From: Gracilimonas sp965227215
Lineage (GTDB): Bacteria > Bacteroidota > Rhodothermia > Balneolales > Balneolaceae
Direction of reading: 5' to 3'
Length of the DNA: 64,000 bases
Assembly (NCBI GenBank): GCA_965227215.1
Contig: OZ245729.1
Span: forward strand, 930,001-994,000
Shown here: positions 16,853 to 25,649 of the stretch, in pieces
Numbering within the stretch: position 1 is the first letter of the stretch
Layout of the letters: each line of letters starts with the position of its first letter
Notes under the pieces: generated by a model
Databases searched by the model: none
What the model saw: only the letters and a program-made list of their open reading frames with translations
What the model was told of the DNA's origin: nothing
Translations under genes and position numbers: made by a program

Positions 16853-17308
16853 ATGATGACCTTTCTGAAATTTCTGGGCCTCGTATTTATTCTGAATCTA
16901 GTGCGGTACTTGATTGGTGGCCCGATTGAAGCAGTGGTACTTATGGAGCCAATGCATGCCGTGCTTCCTCAGTATCCCGAAGTCTTTGACAATGATTTTT
17001 CCTCAACAGATTTTGCCATCTCTTTATTCTACAATTTCATGATGTGGTTAACAGCAACCTGGGTTTTTTATATTGCCCATCCACAAGTCAAAGGAAGTTA
17101 TATCGTTAAAAGCCTAAAAATTTTTGCTCTGATGGGGCTTTTCTTTGTCAGCCTTGCTGCTATTTATATGAATCATTACACCTCCGGTGTTAAAATCTTT
17201 TACCTGTACAGTATGCTGGATGCAGTAATCCTATTCCCGCTGGTGGGTTTAGCAAATGGATTACTTTTCCCAAGGATTTTCAGAAAAGAATTATCTGACC
17301 CAGACTAA
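16853..17308 (+). CDS. Hypothetical four-helix membrane protein
   Basis: 151 residues with hydrophobic segments near residues 3-22, 55-75, 88-108 and 118-142, so probably four membrane helices. No family recognised. A GGAGTGA sequence 3-9 bp upstream of the ATG supports this start. It converges on the cyclophilin lipoprotein gene with 3 bp between stops. Confidence 0.7.
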   Translation: MMTFLKFLGLVFILNLVRYLIGGPIEAVVLMEPMHAVLPQYPEVFDNDFSSTDFAISLFYNFMMWLTATWVFYIAHPQVKGSYIVKSLKIFALMGLFFVSLAAIYMNHYTSGVKIFYLYSMLDAVILFPLVGLANGLLFPRIFRKELSDPD

Positions 17309-17311
17309 TTT

Positions 17312-19348
17312 TTATTTCTGCCAGCTCGCCTTTAACACTTTGTCGCCTACCATAATCCGATCCACCACATCCATCCCTTCAATCACTTCACCGATGATGG
17401 TATAACGCCCATTCAGATGCGGTGCCCAGTCGTGCATCACAAAATACTGGCTGCCTTCCGTGTCGGTTCCCGCACTGGCAATACCTACCATTCCACGGCG
17501 GTATTCTTTGCCGGAAGCTTCGGTTGGCACCACATAATCAGGTCCGCCAAATCCATCGCCTGTTTCCACATCGCCTCCCTGTATCACAAAATTTGGAACC
17601 ACTCGGTGAAAGGCGATAGAATCATAAGCCCCTGCGCGAGTCAGGCTGTCAATACCAGAGATAGTTGCAGGAGCAGAAAGCACATCCATTGCAATCTTGA
17701 TCGTCCCTTCTTCTGTTTCCAGCACCCAGACAGGTTCAACGTCCAGTTCTGCCAGCCGTTCCCAATCGGGAGTTCTGAAGCTCGGCGGGGCCGCTTCAGT
17801 TTCCGGAACATCCCAGCCCTGATTTGCCAGAGTAGAGTTTAGAGCAGGGTTTCCTTTTGCCGCCAGAGAATCAATCAAAGCCTGAGCTTCATCCCGAAAT
17901 CGCTCATATAAAAATCCGGACATGGCTTGATATACCTCAATGTCTTCGGGCAGCTGATAGTTGGAGAGCAAAGATTCTATTCGGCCATAATCTTCATCAT
18001 CAATCACGTCCGCATTCGCCATAAAAGAAGCTGTTACATAAGTAATGGAGCGATCTCCCCTAGCAAGTAAATCAAAAATAAGGTTCCTGACCCTTTCTTC
18101 GATGGAAGAAGTTTTTTGGCTTTCCTCAACTTCAGCCCACCAACCGGACATTGCCTGAGCAGCAAATAGTGCCTCCATCCTGTTTGAACTGCCCGCATGC
18201 TCTTCCAGCTTCTCCAGGAAACCATCAATACTCAAAGCCTTAACATAAATTCTTAGCTTCTTGGTCAGCAAATACTCCTGCCCCTCCGCAAGAGATTCTG
18301 CCAAACCTACATATTCATCCACCTCACTCAGCGCCAAAATTCCTGAAAGCCGGACCGAAGCTTCTTTCTGATCGTTATCTATTACTTTCTCAACAATGAC
18401 GGCATCAAAACTGTCTTCTTTTTCGGGGTGACTAGCCATCCTGTTCAATGCCACTTCATTCACAACGGGGTTTGGATGATCAAGTAACCTTTTGTACACC
18501 TCTTCGAGTTTTGAACTCCAGTCTGCATTGGAAACCTGATTCGCCAGTTCCACTGCAAGCTGTACATTCATTTCAGAAATATCATCTACCGGTAGTCGCT
18601 CCAGAGTCCATTCTGCATCACTTTTGAAGGCAATACGAAGTGCATACTGGCGAATGTACGGACTTTCCACCCACTCATAGGCTTCCCAAATATTGGTTCT
18701 GATTTGCTCATCTTCGATAAGCTCATCTCCCCGGTAAAGTCCATAGAAGTAAGCACGATATAAATCCTCATCTTCCAGAACCGCAGCGTAGCGAAGAATA
18801 CTTCTGCGGGATGATTTCGGAATATTATACTCCATCATCAACCGACCCATTGCCAAGGCTGAGTTATACTCGTAATCAGAATCGGGGCCTATGATTTCAT
18901 CAAAGTTATGGACCAGTAGATCCAAAGATTCCTGATTGCCCTGCTGCCCCAGCACCAGGCTGATTCCTTTTCTCATGGAAGCTCTTCGATTCCACAAGTC
19001 GTGCAACCGGGTTAACTGTTCGTCTGTAAGCTCATGTGCACTTAGTGCCATCCATCCCAACTCGGTATTTGCGTACTGAGCTTTGGTGATTAAAGCGTCC
19101 TTATCTTCAACCGGTGTGCTGATAAGTGCTCGCCAGGCCTGTGCCTGCACAAAAGAATCCGGGTGCTCGGTGTAGGCTAACAAAGAATCTGCATTACGAT
19201 CAAGAACGTACCGGTACAGCTCCGGATACTCATCCGTTAAAAGTTCGGAATATGCACTTTCCTGCATACACGATGTAGTGAGAAAAGCCATAAAAGTGAC
19301 TCCCATCAAAACACACATATTTTTTACACATTTAGTATTGAACTTCAT
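17312..19348 (-). CDS. Lipoprotein with HEAT-like repeats and C-terminal cyclophilin-type peptidyl-prolyl isomerase
   Basis: About 678 residues: a lipobox (FMAFLTTSC), a long alpha-helical region (about 50-520) resembling HEAT repeats, and a C-terminal cyclophilin domain with FHRVVPNFVIQGGD (catalytic Arg and Gln), SQYFVMHDWAPHLNGRYTI and GEVIEGMDVVDRI. It should be anchored in the outer or inner membrane and fold or scaffold proteins in the periplasm. Start 19348 is chosen because the signal peptide follows directly; an in-frame start 24 bp upstream is possible. Divergent from lexA with about 50 bp between starts. The HEAT plus cyclophilin pairing is seen in some Bacteroidota. Confidence 0.85.
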   Translation of the reverse strand: MKFNTKCVKNMCVLMGVTFMAFLTTSCMQESAYSELLTDEYPELYRYVLDRNADSLLAYTEHPDSFVQAQAWRALISTPVEDKDALITKAQYANTELGWMALSAHELTDEQLTRLHDLWNRRASMRKGISLVLGQQGNQESLDLLVHNFDEIIGPDSDYEYNSALAMGRLMMEYNIPKSSRRSILRYAAVLEDEDLYRAYFYGLYRGDELIEDEQIRTNIWEAYEWVESPYIRQYALRIAFKSDAEWTLERLPVDDISEMNVQLAVELANQVSNADWSSKLEEVYKRLLDHPNPVVNEVALNRMASHPEKEDSFDAVIVEKVIDNDQKEASVRLSGILALSEVDEYVGLAESLAEGQEYLLTKKLRIYVKALSIDGFLEKLEEHAGSSNRMEALFAAQAMSGWWAEVEESQKTSSIEERVRNLIFDLLARGDRSITYVTASFMANADVIDDEDYGRIESLLSNYQLPEDIEVYQAMSGFLYERFRDEAQALIDSLAAKGNPALNSTLANQGWDVPETEAAPPSFRTPDWERLAELDVEPVWVLETEEGTIKIAMDVLSAPATISGIDSLTRAGAYDSIAFHRVVPNFVIQGGDVETGDGFGGPDYVVPTEASGKEYRRGMVGIASAGTDTEGSQYFVMHDWAPHLNGRYTIIGEVIEGMDVVDRIMVGDKVLKASWQK

Positions 19349-19398
19349 AGACAAACTCCGTTTATTACACATGTTTCTTACATTAAACTTCTTTCGCT

Positions 19399-20055
19399 AT
19401 GGATAATGCACATTTGACTCGTAAACAGCACGAATTTTTCACATTCATTGTCGACTATAAAAAAGAGAATGAAGTGTGGCCAACCTATCGCGAGATCGCC
19501 GACCACTTCGGCTATGCATCTCCAAACAGCGTGACCCAAAATATACAGGCACTGCTGAAAAAAGGCTATTTAGTTAAAAGAAATGATGAGGAATATGATC
19601 TGCCCTCCGATAAAAAGAGTCTCTTGGGTGAAACCGAAGAGCAGGAAGGCATACCGGTTCGCGGGTTGATTGCGGCAGGTTCGCTGCAGGAAGCTGTTGA
19701 AGCGAATCTTGGAAGTATAACAATGGATACGCTATTCCCTAACCTTGACGACCTGTTCGCGCTTCGGGTAACAGGTTTTAGTATGAAAGATGTGGGAATC
19801 TACGATGGTGATTTTGTACTCCTCATGGATACCGATGTCAAGAACGGAGACATTGGTGCTGTTTTATATGACGGCGAAACCAGCCTGAAGAAAATTTACT
19901 GGGATGATAACGGCTTAAGACTGGAGCCCGCCAATGAAGAATATGATGACATCATCATTGAGCCGGACGTATTTGAAGAAGTACGAATTATCGGTAAATA
20001 TATTGGTCACGTGAACCGTCAAGGATTTCAGCGGGCTATACCTTTAGTAGCTTAA
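19399..20055 (+). CDS. lexA: LexA-like SOS repressor
   Basis: 218 residues: N-terminal winged helix (LTRKQHEFFTFIVDYKKENE, TYREIADHFGYASPNSV) and a C-terminal S24 peptidase domain. The Ala-Gly self-cleavage site is in GLIAAGSLQEA, the nucleophile Ser in VTGFSMKDVGIYDGD and the general-base Lys in ETSLKKIYW. Cleavage after RecA activation would derepress DNA-repair genes. The sequence SMKDVGI departs slightly from the common SMIDAGI. No SOS box could be confirmed by eye in the 50-bp divergent promoter shared with the cyclophilin lipoprotein. Confidence 0.92.
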   Translation: MDNAHLTRKQHEFFTFIVDYKKENEVWPTYREIADHFGYASPNSVTQNIQALLKKGYLVKRNDEEYDLPSDKKSLLGETEEQEGIPVRGLIAAGSLQEAVEANLGSITMDTLFPNLDDLFALRVTGFSMKDVGIYDGDFVLLMDTDVKNGDIGAVLYDGETSLKKIYWDDNGLRLEPANEEYDDIIIEPDVFEEVRIIGKYIGHVNRQGFQRAIPLVA

Positions 20056-20062
20056 GTTTTAG

Positions 20063-20299
20063 TTAGGGTAAAGGAGAATCCTCATTAAGATGAGTGGGTA
20101 GGTCTTTATCATCCAGAATAGTAGTCTTCTTATTAGGCACTTTCAGTTCATCGGCAATGGTAAGAAAACGTCCATTTGCATCCTTACGCGCTTCATGCAG
20201 CTGAGAGTCTTTAATCCATGCCCGACCGCCGTCTCTTTGAAGTCTTTTAGTATTTTTATACTTAAATGCTTGTTCGTGAAGCGAAGGTAGCTTTTTCAT
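20063..20299 (-). CDS. Hypothetical small basic protein
   Basis: 78 residues, charged, no signal peptide or helix of membrane type and no recognised family. It converges on lexA with 7 bp between stops. Codon use looks like that of real neighbours, but there is no independent support such as a strong ribosome binding site. Confidence 0.5.
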   Translation of the reverse strand: MKKLPSLHEQAFKYKNTKRLQRDGGRAWIKDSQLHEARKDANGRFLTIADELKVPNKKTTILDDKDLPTHLNEDSPLP

Positions 20300-20357
20300 A
20301 TTTATTGTCTGATTTACGTTTCTCTAAATTTAAGTGAAGTTTCTGAATTTATCAGTA

Positions 20358-20365
20358 TAGATTTG
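20358..20365 (+). promoter_or_regulatory. Candidate -7 box (TAgaTTTG) for rplU-rpmA
   Basis: TAGATTTG matches the Bacteroidota -7 consensus TAnnTTTG and lies 72 bp upstream of the rplU ATG, leaving a roughly 65-base leader. No clear TTG -33 element is present at the usual distance. Confidence 0.4.
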
Positions 20366-20437
20366 CTTTGTTTTGTCTGATGTAAACGTTATCTTTTCAA
20401 GCTCTGAATTAAACGCAAAGAAAGAAATTAATCGATT

Positions 20438-20953
20438 ATGTACGCTATTGTTGAAATCGGCGGACACCAATACAAAGTAGCAGAAAACGACGTGCTGTTT
20501 GTGGATAAGCAAAACGCCGACGGTAAGAAGCTTACATTTGATAAAGTGTTGCTGATTAAAGATGACAACGGAAATGTTAATATTGGAACTCCTGTAGTTG
20601 AAGGAGCTGAAATTTCCGCTACGATCCTGGATACGGTTAAAGCTGACAAAGTACTAGTATTCAAGAAAAAACGCCGTAAAGGATATCAGAAACTTAATGG
20701 ACACCGTCAGGTAATGTCTCAGATTCAAATCGAGAGCATTTCCACCTCGGGTTCTACTTCAAAAAAGAAAGCCGCTAAGAAAGAAGAAGCTCCTGCCCCT
20801 AAAGCAGAAGCCAAAAAATCAGCTTCCAAAAAAGAAGAATCTGTTGATTTAGATTCTATGACAGTTGCTGAACTCAAAGACTTAGCGAAAGAAAAAGGCC
20901 TTACCGGTTACTCAAGTATGAGAAAGGCCGAACTGATTGAAGCATTATCATAA
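20438..20953 (+). CDS. rplU: Ribosomal protein L21 with C-terminal Rho_N/SAP-like extension
   Basis: 171 residues. Residues 1-103 are a complete L21 (MYAIVEIGGHQYKVAENDVL, KRRKGYQKLNGHRQ). A Lys/Ala/Glu-rich linker (about 104-135) follows, then a small domain LDSMTVAELKDLAKEKGLTG ... MRKAELIEAL, a good match to the Rho N-terminal/SAP helix-extended-helix fold. Bacterial L21 is usually about 103 residues. L21 binds 23S rRNA domain V/I in the large subunit. The extension could give extra RNA contacts. Followed by rpmA after 26 bp, the usual pair. Confidence 0.95.
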   Translation: MYAIVEIGGHQYKVAENDVLFVDKQNADGKKLTFDKVLLIKDDNGNVNIGTPVVEGAEISATILDTVKADKVLVFKKKRRKGYQKLNGHRQVMSQIQIESISTSGSTSKKKAAKKEEAPAPKAEAKKSASKKEESVDLDSMTVAELKDLAKEKGLTGYSSMRKAELIEALS

Positions 20954-20979
20954 ATTTTCATTACTAAACCCTTACTGTT

Positions 20980-21237
20980 ATGGCACATAAGAAAGGTCAA
21001 GGTTCAACAAAAAACGGTCGTGATTCAAACCCAAAGATGTTGGGTGTTAAAAAATTCGGTGGCGAATTTGTGCGTGCCGGAGGAATTATCGTAAGACAGC
21101 GTGGAACTAAGTTTCACCCGGGCCACAATGTAAAAAGAGGCGGCGATGATACTTTATTCGCAACCTCCGATGGAACCGTAAGCTTTGCTGTTCGCTCAGG
21201 CGGACGCAAGCACGTGAATGTAGATCCTCTTAACTGA
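20980..21237 (+). CDS. rpmA: Ribosomal protein L27
   Basis: 85 residues beginning MAHKKGQGSTKNGRDSNPK, the canonical L27 N-terminus that reaches the peptidyl-transferase centre, followed by GIIVRQRGTKFHPG. No N-terminal leader needing cleavage is present. Second gene of the L21-L27 operon, followed by a strong terminator. Confidence 0.98.
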   Translation: MAHKKGQGSTKNGRDSNPKMLGVKKFGGEFVRAGGIIVRQRGTKFHPGHNVKRGGDDTLFATSDGTVSFAVRSGGRKHVNVDPLN

Positions 21238-21257
21238 TTTACATTTTAAAAATATTT

Positions 21258-21296
21258 AAAGCCCCGCTCTTTTTGATTTAAGTGCGGGGCTTTTTT
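21258..21296 (+). terminator. Intrinsic terminator of rplU-rpmA
   Basis: Stem aaagccccgc (21258-21267) pairs with gcggggcttt (21284-21293), followed by further T residues. It lies 20 bp after the rpmA stop. Confidence 0.93.
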
Positions 21297-21309
21297 ATAT
21301 CTTCCTGCT

Positions 21310-21963
21310 ATGAAAAACCCAACTATTCCCGGTCTTGATATCCCTGTCAACAACATCTATTGCATTGGCAGAAACTATGCTCAGCATGCAAAAGAATTGG
21401 GAAATAAGATTCCTAAAATCCCTCTTGTTTTTATCAAACCGCGAGGCACAATTTGTTACAATGAGGCTACCATTGAGCTACCTGTTCAAACTAATGATGT
21501 GCACTATGAGGCCGAAATTGTTGTCGCCATTTCCAAAGAGGGGAAAAGCATCGCTCAGGATTCTGCCCTTAATTATGTAGCCGGATATGGAGCCGGAATC
21601 GATTTCACGGCCCGGGATATTCAATCCATTTCAAAAAAACAGGGACAACCCTGGACCATAGCTAAAGGGTTCGATAATTTTGCACCCATCAGTAACTTTG
21701 TTTCTGCTGAGGAGATTGACAACCCTACAGACATAGACATCAAACTCTTTCACAATGGCTTTGTAAAACAGCATGGCAACTCTTCGGAAATGATTTTCCC
21801 GGTAGCCAACCTGATTTCTTTTCTATCCGGTATTTTCACCCTACATCCCGGTGACCTTATTTTTACCGGAACGCCTGAAGGAGTTGGGCCGGTTGAATCA
21901 GGTGATAAGCTGGAAGTGCTGCTAAATAATGGAGCCACATCCTTAACGGTGAACATCGGGTAA
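21310..21963 (+). CDS. Fumarylacetoacetate hydrolase (FAH) family protein
   Basis: 217 residues with the FAH catalytic domain: YCIGRNYAQHAKELGN, KPRGTICYNEATIELP, VHYEAEIVVAI (metal-binding Glu pair), GYGAGIDFTARDIQ and GDLIFTGTPEGVGPV. The family includes acylpyruvate hydrolases, oxaloacetate decarboxylase and isomerases. This short single-domain form resembles YcgM/FAHD1-type acylpyruvase or oxaloacetate tautomerase. The specific substrate cannot be decided. The next gene starts 3 bp after its stop. Confidence 0.9.
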   Translation: MKNPTIPGLDIPVNNIYCIGRNYAQHAKELGNKIPKIPLVFIKPRGTICYNEATIELPVQTNDVHYEAEIVVAISKEGKSIAQDSALNYVAGYGAGIDFTARDIQSISKKQGQPWTIAKGFDNFAPISNFVSAEEIDNPTDIDIKLFHNGFVKQHGNSSEMIFPVANLISFLSGIFTLHPGDLIFTGTPEGVGPVESGDKLEVLLNNGATSLTVNIG

Positions 21964-21966
21964 GCT

Positions 21967-23775
21967 TTGCGATTTTTCAGTATAGCCATCTTCTCAGTTT
22001 TTATAATCGGAGCAAATGTCCAGGCACAGGAATACCTGTGGCCATCTGCTTCCGGAAATTACCTGAGCTCTACCTTTGGAGAAACACGTTCCGCTCACTT
22101 TCATGCCGGACTTGATATTAAAACCTGGGGACGGGAAGGCTACAAAGTATTTGCTTCCAGAGAAGGCACCCTATTCAGGTTACTTGTAACTGAACGCGGA
22201 TACGGTAACGCTATTTACCTGAAGCACCCGGATGATACGTTCACTGTTTACGCGCACCTTCAGCGATTTAACGACCAGTTTCAGTCCATTGCTGACTCTA
22301 TCCGTTTGCAAGACTTCTCTTTTGAAATGGATGCTTTTTTAGACAGCATGGCTATTCAAGTAAATCAGGGCGATGTAATTGGTTACACCGGTTCAACAGG
22401 AATTGGCCCTCCTCACCTCCATTTCGAAATCCGGGATTCATTGGAAACGCCTATAAATCCACTGCAGACGAATTTATCTGTAAAAGATGACCTCCCTCCT
22501 GTTTTCTCCTCCCTGATTATTGAACCCCTGACTAAAGATTCCCGCGTAGATGGCCGGGCTGTTTCCGCTTTTATCCGCGCCGGTAAAGAAAACACTATAT
22601 ACGATTTTGGTGAAGTGCAGCTGAAAGGAAAAGCCGGTTTGGCCGTAAATGTGTACGATCGTGCCAATGAAGTATATAATGCTTATGCAGTTTATTCACT
22701 CGCCTTAGTTCAGGATACGGATACTGTATTCTACCAAGAGCTGAATCATTTTGACTATAATGAAAGTAACGAAATGTTTCTGGACCGAATTGCGCCATTT
22801 GGCTCAACCCGACGAGGTCACCAGCGTTTATATCAAAAAGATGGAAGTGATAATCCATTCTACCTTATCTCAACAAAAAGTGCTGAAATTCCTGCGCCTG
22901 ATTCATCAATAACTTATACGATCATAGCTTCCGATTACTTTGGCAATACTTCTAAAGCAACCATTTCTTTTGTCGGGGATACCCTTTCGGAACGTTCACC
23001 CGCTTCTCTGAATCCGGATACTGATAATTGGTACTGGTCAGAAAATTGGGCTTCTCCTGACCTCCAGAATACCCTTGACCTGACAAAGCTCAATCTTGGT
23101 TTTTCATGGGAAGAATCTCAACGTGTAGTTCGGCTTGATTCTTCAAAGCAACTGCTGTTTGCCAGAATCACCCCCGGAAGTACTCAAAAAGTCATTACCC
23201 CGGACCGACAATTAAAGCTGCGTTTTGATAAACATGCTTTCTTCGATACGATGAGTATCACCACCTCCTATTCAATGAGTGATGAAGTAATCAGCATCTC
23301 CGCACAACCTGAGATGCTTCCCGCAAAATCAAACTTTGGTCTGGAATTCTTTTTGGGAGATTACTTTGAAGCTGATAATAACTATCGGCTGTTCCGTATA
23401 GATGCTTCTGATGGAGATACTAGCTACGTGGATTCAGAGCTGATCGGGAGAACAATCCATGCCAGACCCTCCGCACTTGGCGAATTTACAGTTTTAGCTG
23501 ATAATGAAGCCCCGGAAGTATCCGATTTCAATATTTATAAAACGGACTTTGGAAAATGGCGCGCATCGGTACGGGTTACCGATAAACTCACCGGTATCGA
23601 ATCATCATCGGCCAAGTTTATAATTAACGGACAGCGAGGAATTGCCGAATACGATTATGAAGAAGAGCTGCTTATCTATTATCTCCCCAACTTTAAGCCA
23701 CAATCGGTAAACAAGGCGTTTATTGAGATAAAAGATAAAGCCGGAAACAAAGCCTCAAAAGAATTTCAAAACTGA
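21967..23775 (+). CDS. Secreted M23 family metallopeptidase (TTG start)
   Basis: 602 residues. The only possible start near the signal peptide is TTG at 21967, because the preceding in-frame codon region ends with the stop of the upstream gene at 21961-21963. Signal peptide RFFSIAIFSVFIIGANVQAQ, then an M23 domain with HFHAGLDIKTWG (HxxxD zinc ligands) and GPPHLHFEIRDS (HxH). The catalytic domain spans about residues 25-180 and is followed by a long beta-rich region. It should cut peptidoglycan cross-links or regulate amidases in the periplasm. Translationally close to the FAH-family gene. Confidence 0.9.
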   Translation: MRFFSIAIFSVFIIGANVQAQEYLWPSASGNYLSSTFGETRSAHFHAGLDIKTWGREGYKVFASREGTLFRLLVTERGYGNAIYLKHPDDTFTVYAHLQRFNDQFQSIADSIRLQDFSFEMDAFLDSMAIQVNQGDVIGYTGSTGIGPPHLHFEIRDSLETPINPLQTNLSVKDDLPPVFSSLIIEPLTKDSRVDGRAVSAFIRAGKENTIYDFGEVQLKGKAGLAVNVYDRANEVYNAYAVYSLALVQDTDTVFYQELNHFDYNESNEMFLDRIAPFGSTRRGHQRLYQKDGSDNPFYLISTKSAEIPAPDSSITYTIIASDYFGNTSKATISFVGDTLSERSPASLNPDTDNWYWSENWASPDLQNTLDLTKLNLGFSWEESQRVVRLDSSKQLLFARITPGSTQKVITPDRQLKLRFDKHAFFDTMSITTSYSMSDEVISISAQPEMLPAKSNFGLEFFLGDYFEADNNYRLFRIDASDGDTSYVDSELIGRTIHARPSALGEFTVLADNEAPEVSDFNIYKTDFGKWRASVRVTDKLTGIESSSAKFIINGQRGIAEYDYEEELLIYYLPNFKPQSVNKAFIEIKDKAGNKASKEFQN

Positions 23776-23795
23776 TTTCCGGCTTTAAAAATTGG

Positions 23796-24173
23796 TTAGA
23801 GATGTGCAATACAGCTGATCTCAACCAATACATTCTTCGGTAGAGTTTTAACAGCTACCGTTTCCCGCGCTGGCGGATCCGACTTAAATCGTGCTCCATA
23901 CACTTCATTCACAGCACCAAAATCATCCATACTTGCCAAAAATATGGTGCATTTAAGTACGTGAGAAAAATCAATTCCGGCCTCAGACAGAACAGCCTCA
24001 AGGTTATCCATAACCTGAACGGCTTGTTCAGCGGCAGTTTCTCCTACTAACTCCATGGTTTCTGGATCTAAAGGGATCTGCCCGGAGCAGTAAAGTGTTC
24101 CATTGTAAGAGGTAGCCTGGCTGTAAGGTCCTATAGCGGCGGGTGCTTTGTCTGTAGCGTGTATTTTTTTCAT
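23796..24173 (-). CDS. ridA: RidA/YjgF/TdcF family enamine/imine deaminase
   Basis: 125 residues of a complete RidA: IGPYSQATSYNGTLYCSGQIPLD near the N-terminus (split over residues 15-38), the conserved Arg in RETVAVKTLPKNVLVEI, and the C-terminal EISCIAHL. RidA hydrolyses reactive 2-aminoacrylate-type enamines released by PLP enzymes. It converges on the M23 gene and diverges from the TPR lipoprotein genes. Confidence 0.95.
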   Translation of the reverse strand: MKKIHATDKAPAAIGPYSQATSYNGTLYCSGQIPLDPETMELVGETAAEQAVQVMDNLEAVLSEAGIDFSHVLKCTIFLASMDDFGAVNEVYGARFKSDPPARETVAVKTLPKNVLVEISCIAHL

Positions 24174-24312
24174 GAATATATTCCTTAATGATTATGGTGA
24201 TACAAAAATCTAAAGCATATGCGCTAATAAATTGCAGAAAGCAGCACATATGACTATTTTCGACAACATATACATTTGACCCGATTTCAACCAAATTCAA
24301 TTTTATAATAAA

Positions 24313-25626
24313 ATGAAAAAGCTACTTAGAAACTTACTTTCAGCGGTTCTTTTTGTAGGGATCCTTGCTAGTTGTGAAACGACAGACCCTTTGATTGAAG
24401 AGGCACAGAAAAACATTTTCACTCAGAATTATGACTCTGCTCTTGCCGTTTTAGATCGCTCTATCCAAAACAATCCTGAAAGTGGCCTTCCTTACTACTA
24501 TAAGGCTATGACTTATAAAGAAAAAGCAAGAACAATTCCTCAAGCGAGTGAAAGAAAAGGAACTTACGAGAACTTCCGTGAGTCTGCAGTAACAGCTCGT
24601 GAGAAATTTGCTGCTCAGGAAGAAGTACCTTCTGAAGCAGGTGATGTTGATAATCTCATCCTCAGTACCTGGGGTTTTGAGCACAACAAAGCCATCGAAT
24701 ATGTGAATGATGACAGCCTGAAAGCTACCGTAGAAGAACCTATTAAAGTAGCTGTTGCTCACCTTGAAAATGCTGTAATCATAAATCCTGACAGCACGCT
24801 CTCTTGGGATATCCTGGCTCAGGTTCAAAGCATTGACGGTAACTATTCCGGAGCCATTGAAGCCCTGAACACTTCTATGAAAATGAAGGATAATCCACCT
24901 TCAGAAGACTACTTACGATTAGGAACATACTACAGAGAAAGTGAGCAGCCTGAAGAAGCAATTTCCGCACTGGAAAGTGGTGTTGAGTCTTATCCTGACA
25001 GTGTACAACTGGTACAAGTATTGGCTGATGTGTACATGCAGGCCGGACAAAGAGAAAAATCTATTGAGACTATTGAAGCACTGATCGAAAGAGATCCTGA
25101 TAATTCTCAATATCACCTGGCATTGGGAACCCAGTTATTGCAGGCTACAACCGAGATTTCTGAGAGCATCACCAGTAACTACGATGAGATTTATGACTTG
25201 GGTACTGAGCTTCGAAACAACCGTAACAGAGCGGATGCTATTAATGCCTCCATCGACTCTTTGGTATCTGTGAATGAGGAACTTACGTCAGAAATGAATG
25301 AGTTGAGCGACCGCGCAGAATCAGAGCTAATCAGAGTTACGGAATTACGTCCGGAAGACCCTAAGGCTTATCAGTACCTTGGTATTTCTTTCACCAATAA
25401 AGCGGCTGCTTTATATGAGAAAAGAAACTTCACCCAGGATAACGAACTTGCCAGCCAGCTTGACAAACAAGCTAAAGAAGAGCTTCGTGAAGCCATGAAA
25501 TACTACGAAAAAGCTGTAGAGCTTGAGCCGGACAATACGGCCAACTGGCAATCACTGTCTCGCATTTATGTACAGCTCGACATGCAGGAAAAAGCTGCCG
25601 AAGCTATGGATAAAGCAGGCATGTAA
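24313..25626 (+). CDS. TPR-repeat lipoprotein (first of a pair)
   Basis: 437 residues: lipobox FVGILASC at about residue 21 and repeated TPR units (for example AKVAVAHLENAVIINPDS-like, EAISALESGVESYPDS, AMKYYEKAVELEPDNTANWQSLSRIY). It is likely outer-membrane anchored on the periplasmic side and serves as a protein-interaction scaffold. Partner unknown. The next gene, 23 bp downstream, encodes a related TPR lipoprotein, suggesting an ancient tandem duplication. TACATTTG at 24271-24278 resembles a -7 box upstream of this gene. Confidence 0.85.
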   Translation: MKKLLRNLLSAVLFVGILASCETTDPLIEEAQKNIFTQNYDSALAVLDRSIQNNPESGLPYYYKAMTYKEKARTIPQASERKGTYENFRESAVTAREKFAAQEEVPSEAGDVDNLILSTWGFEHNKAIEYVNDDSLKATVEEPIKVAVAHLENAVIINPDSTLSWDILAQVQSIDGNYSGAIEALNTSMKMKDNPPSEDYLRLGTYYRESEQPEEAISALESGVESYPDSVQLVQVLADVYMQAGQREKSIETIEALIERDPDNSQYHLALGTQLLQATTEISESITSNYDEIYDLGTELRNNRNRADAINASIDSLVSVNEELTSEMNELSDRAESELIRVTELRPEDPKAYQYLGISFTNKAAALYEKRNFTQDNELASQLDKQAKEELREAMKYYEKAVELEPDNTANWQSLSRIYVQLDMQEKAAEAMDKAGM

Positions 25627-25649
25627 TTTCACCTATCAAAAAATTTAAT

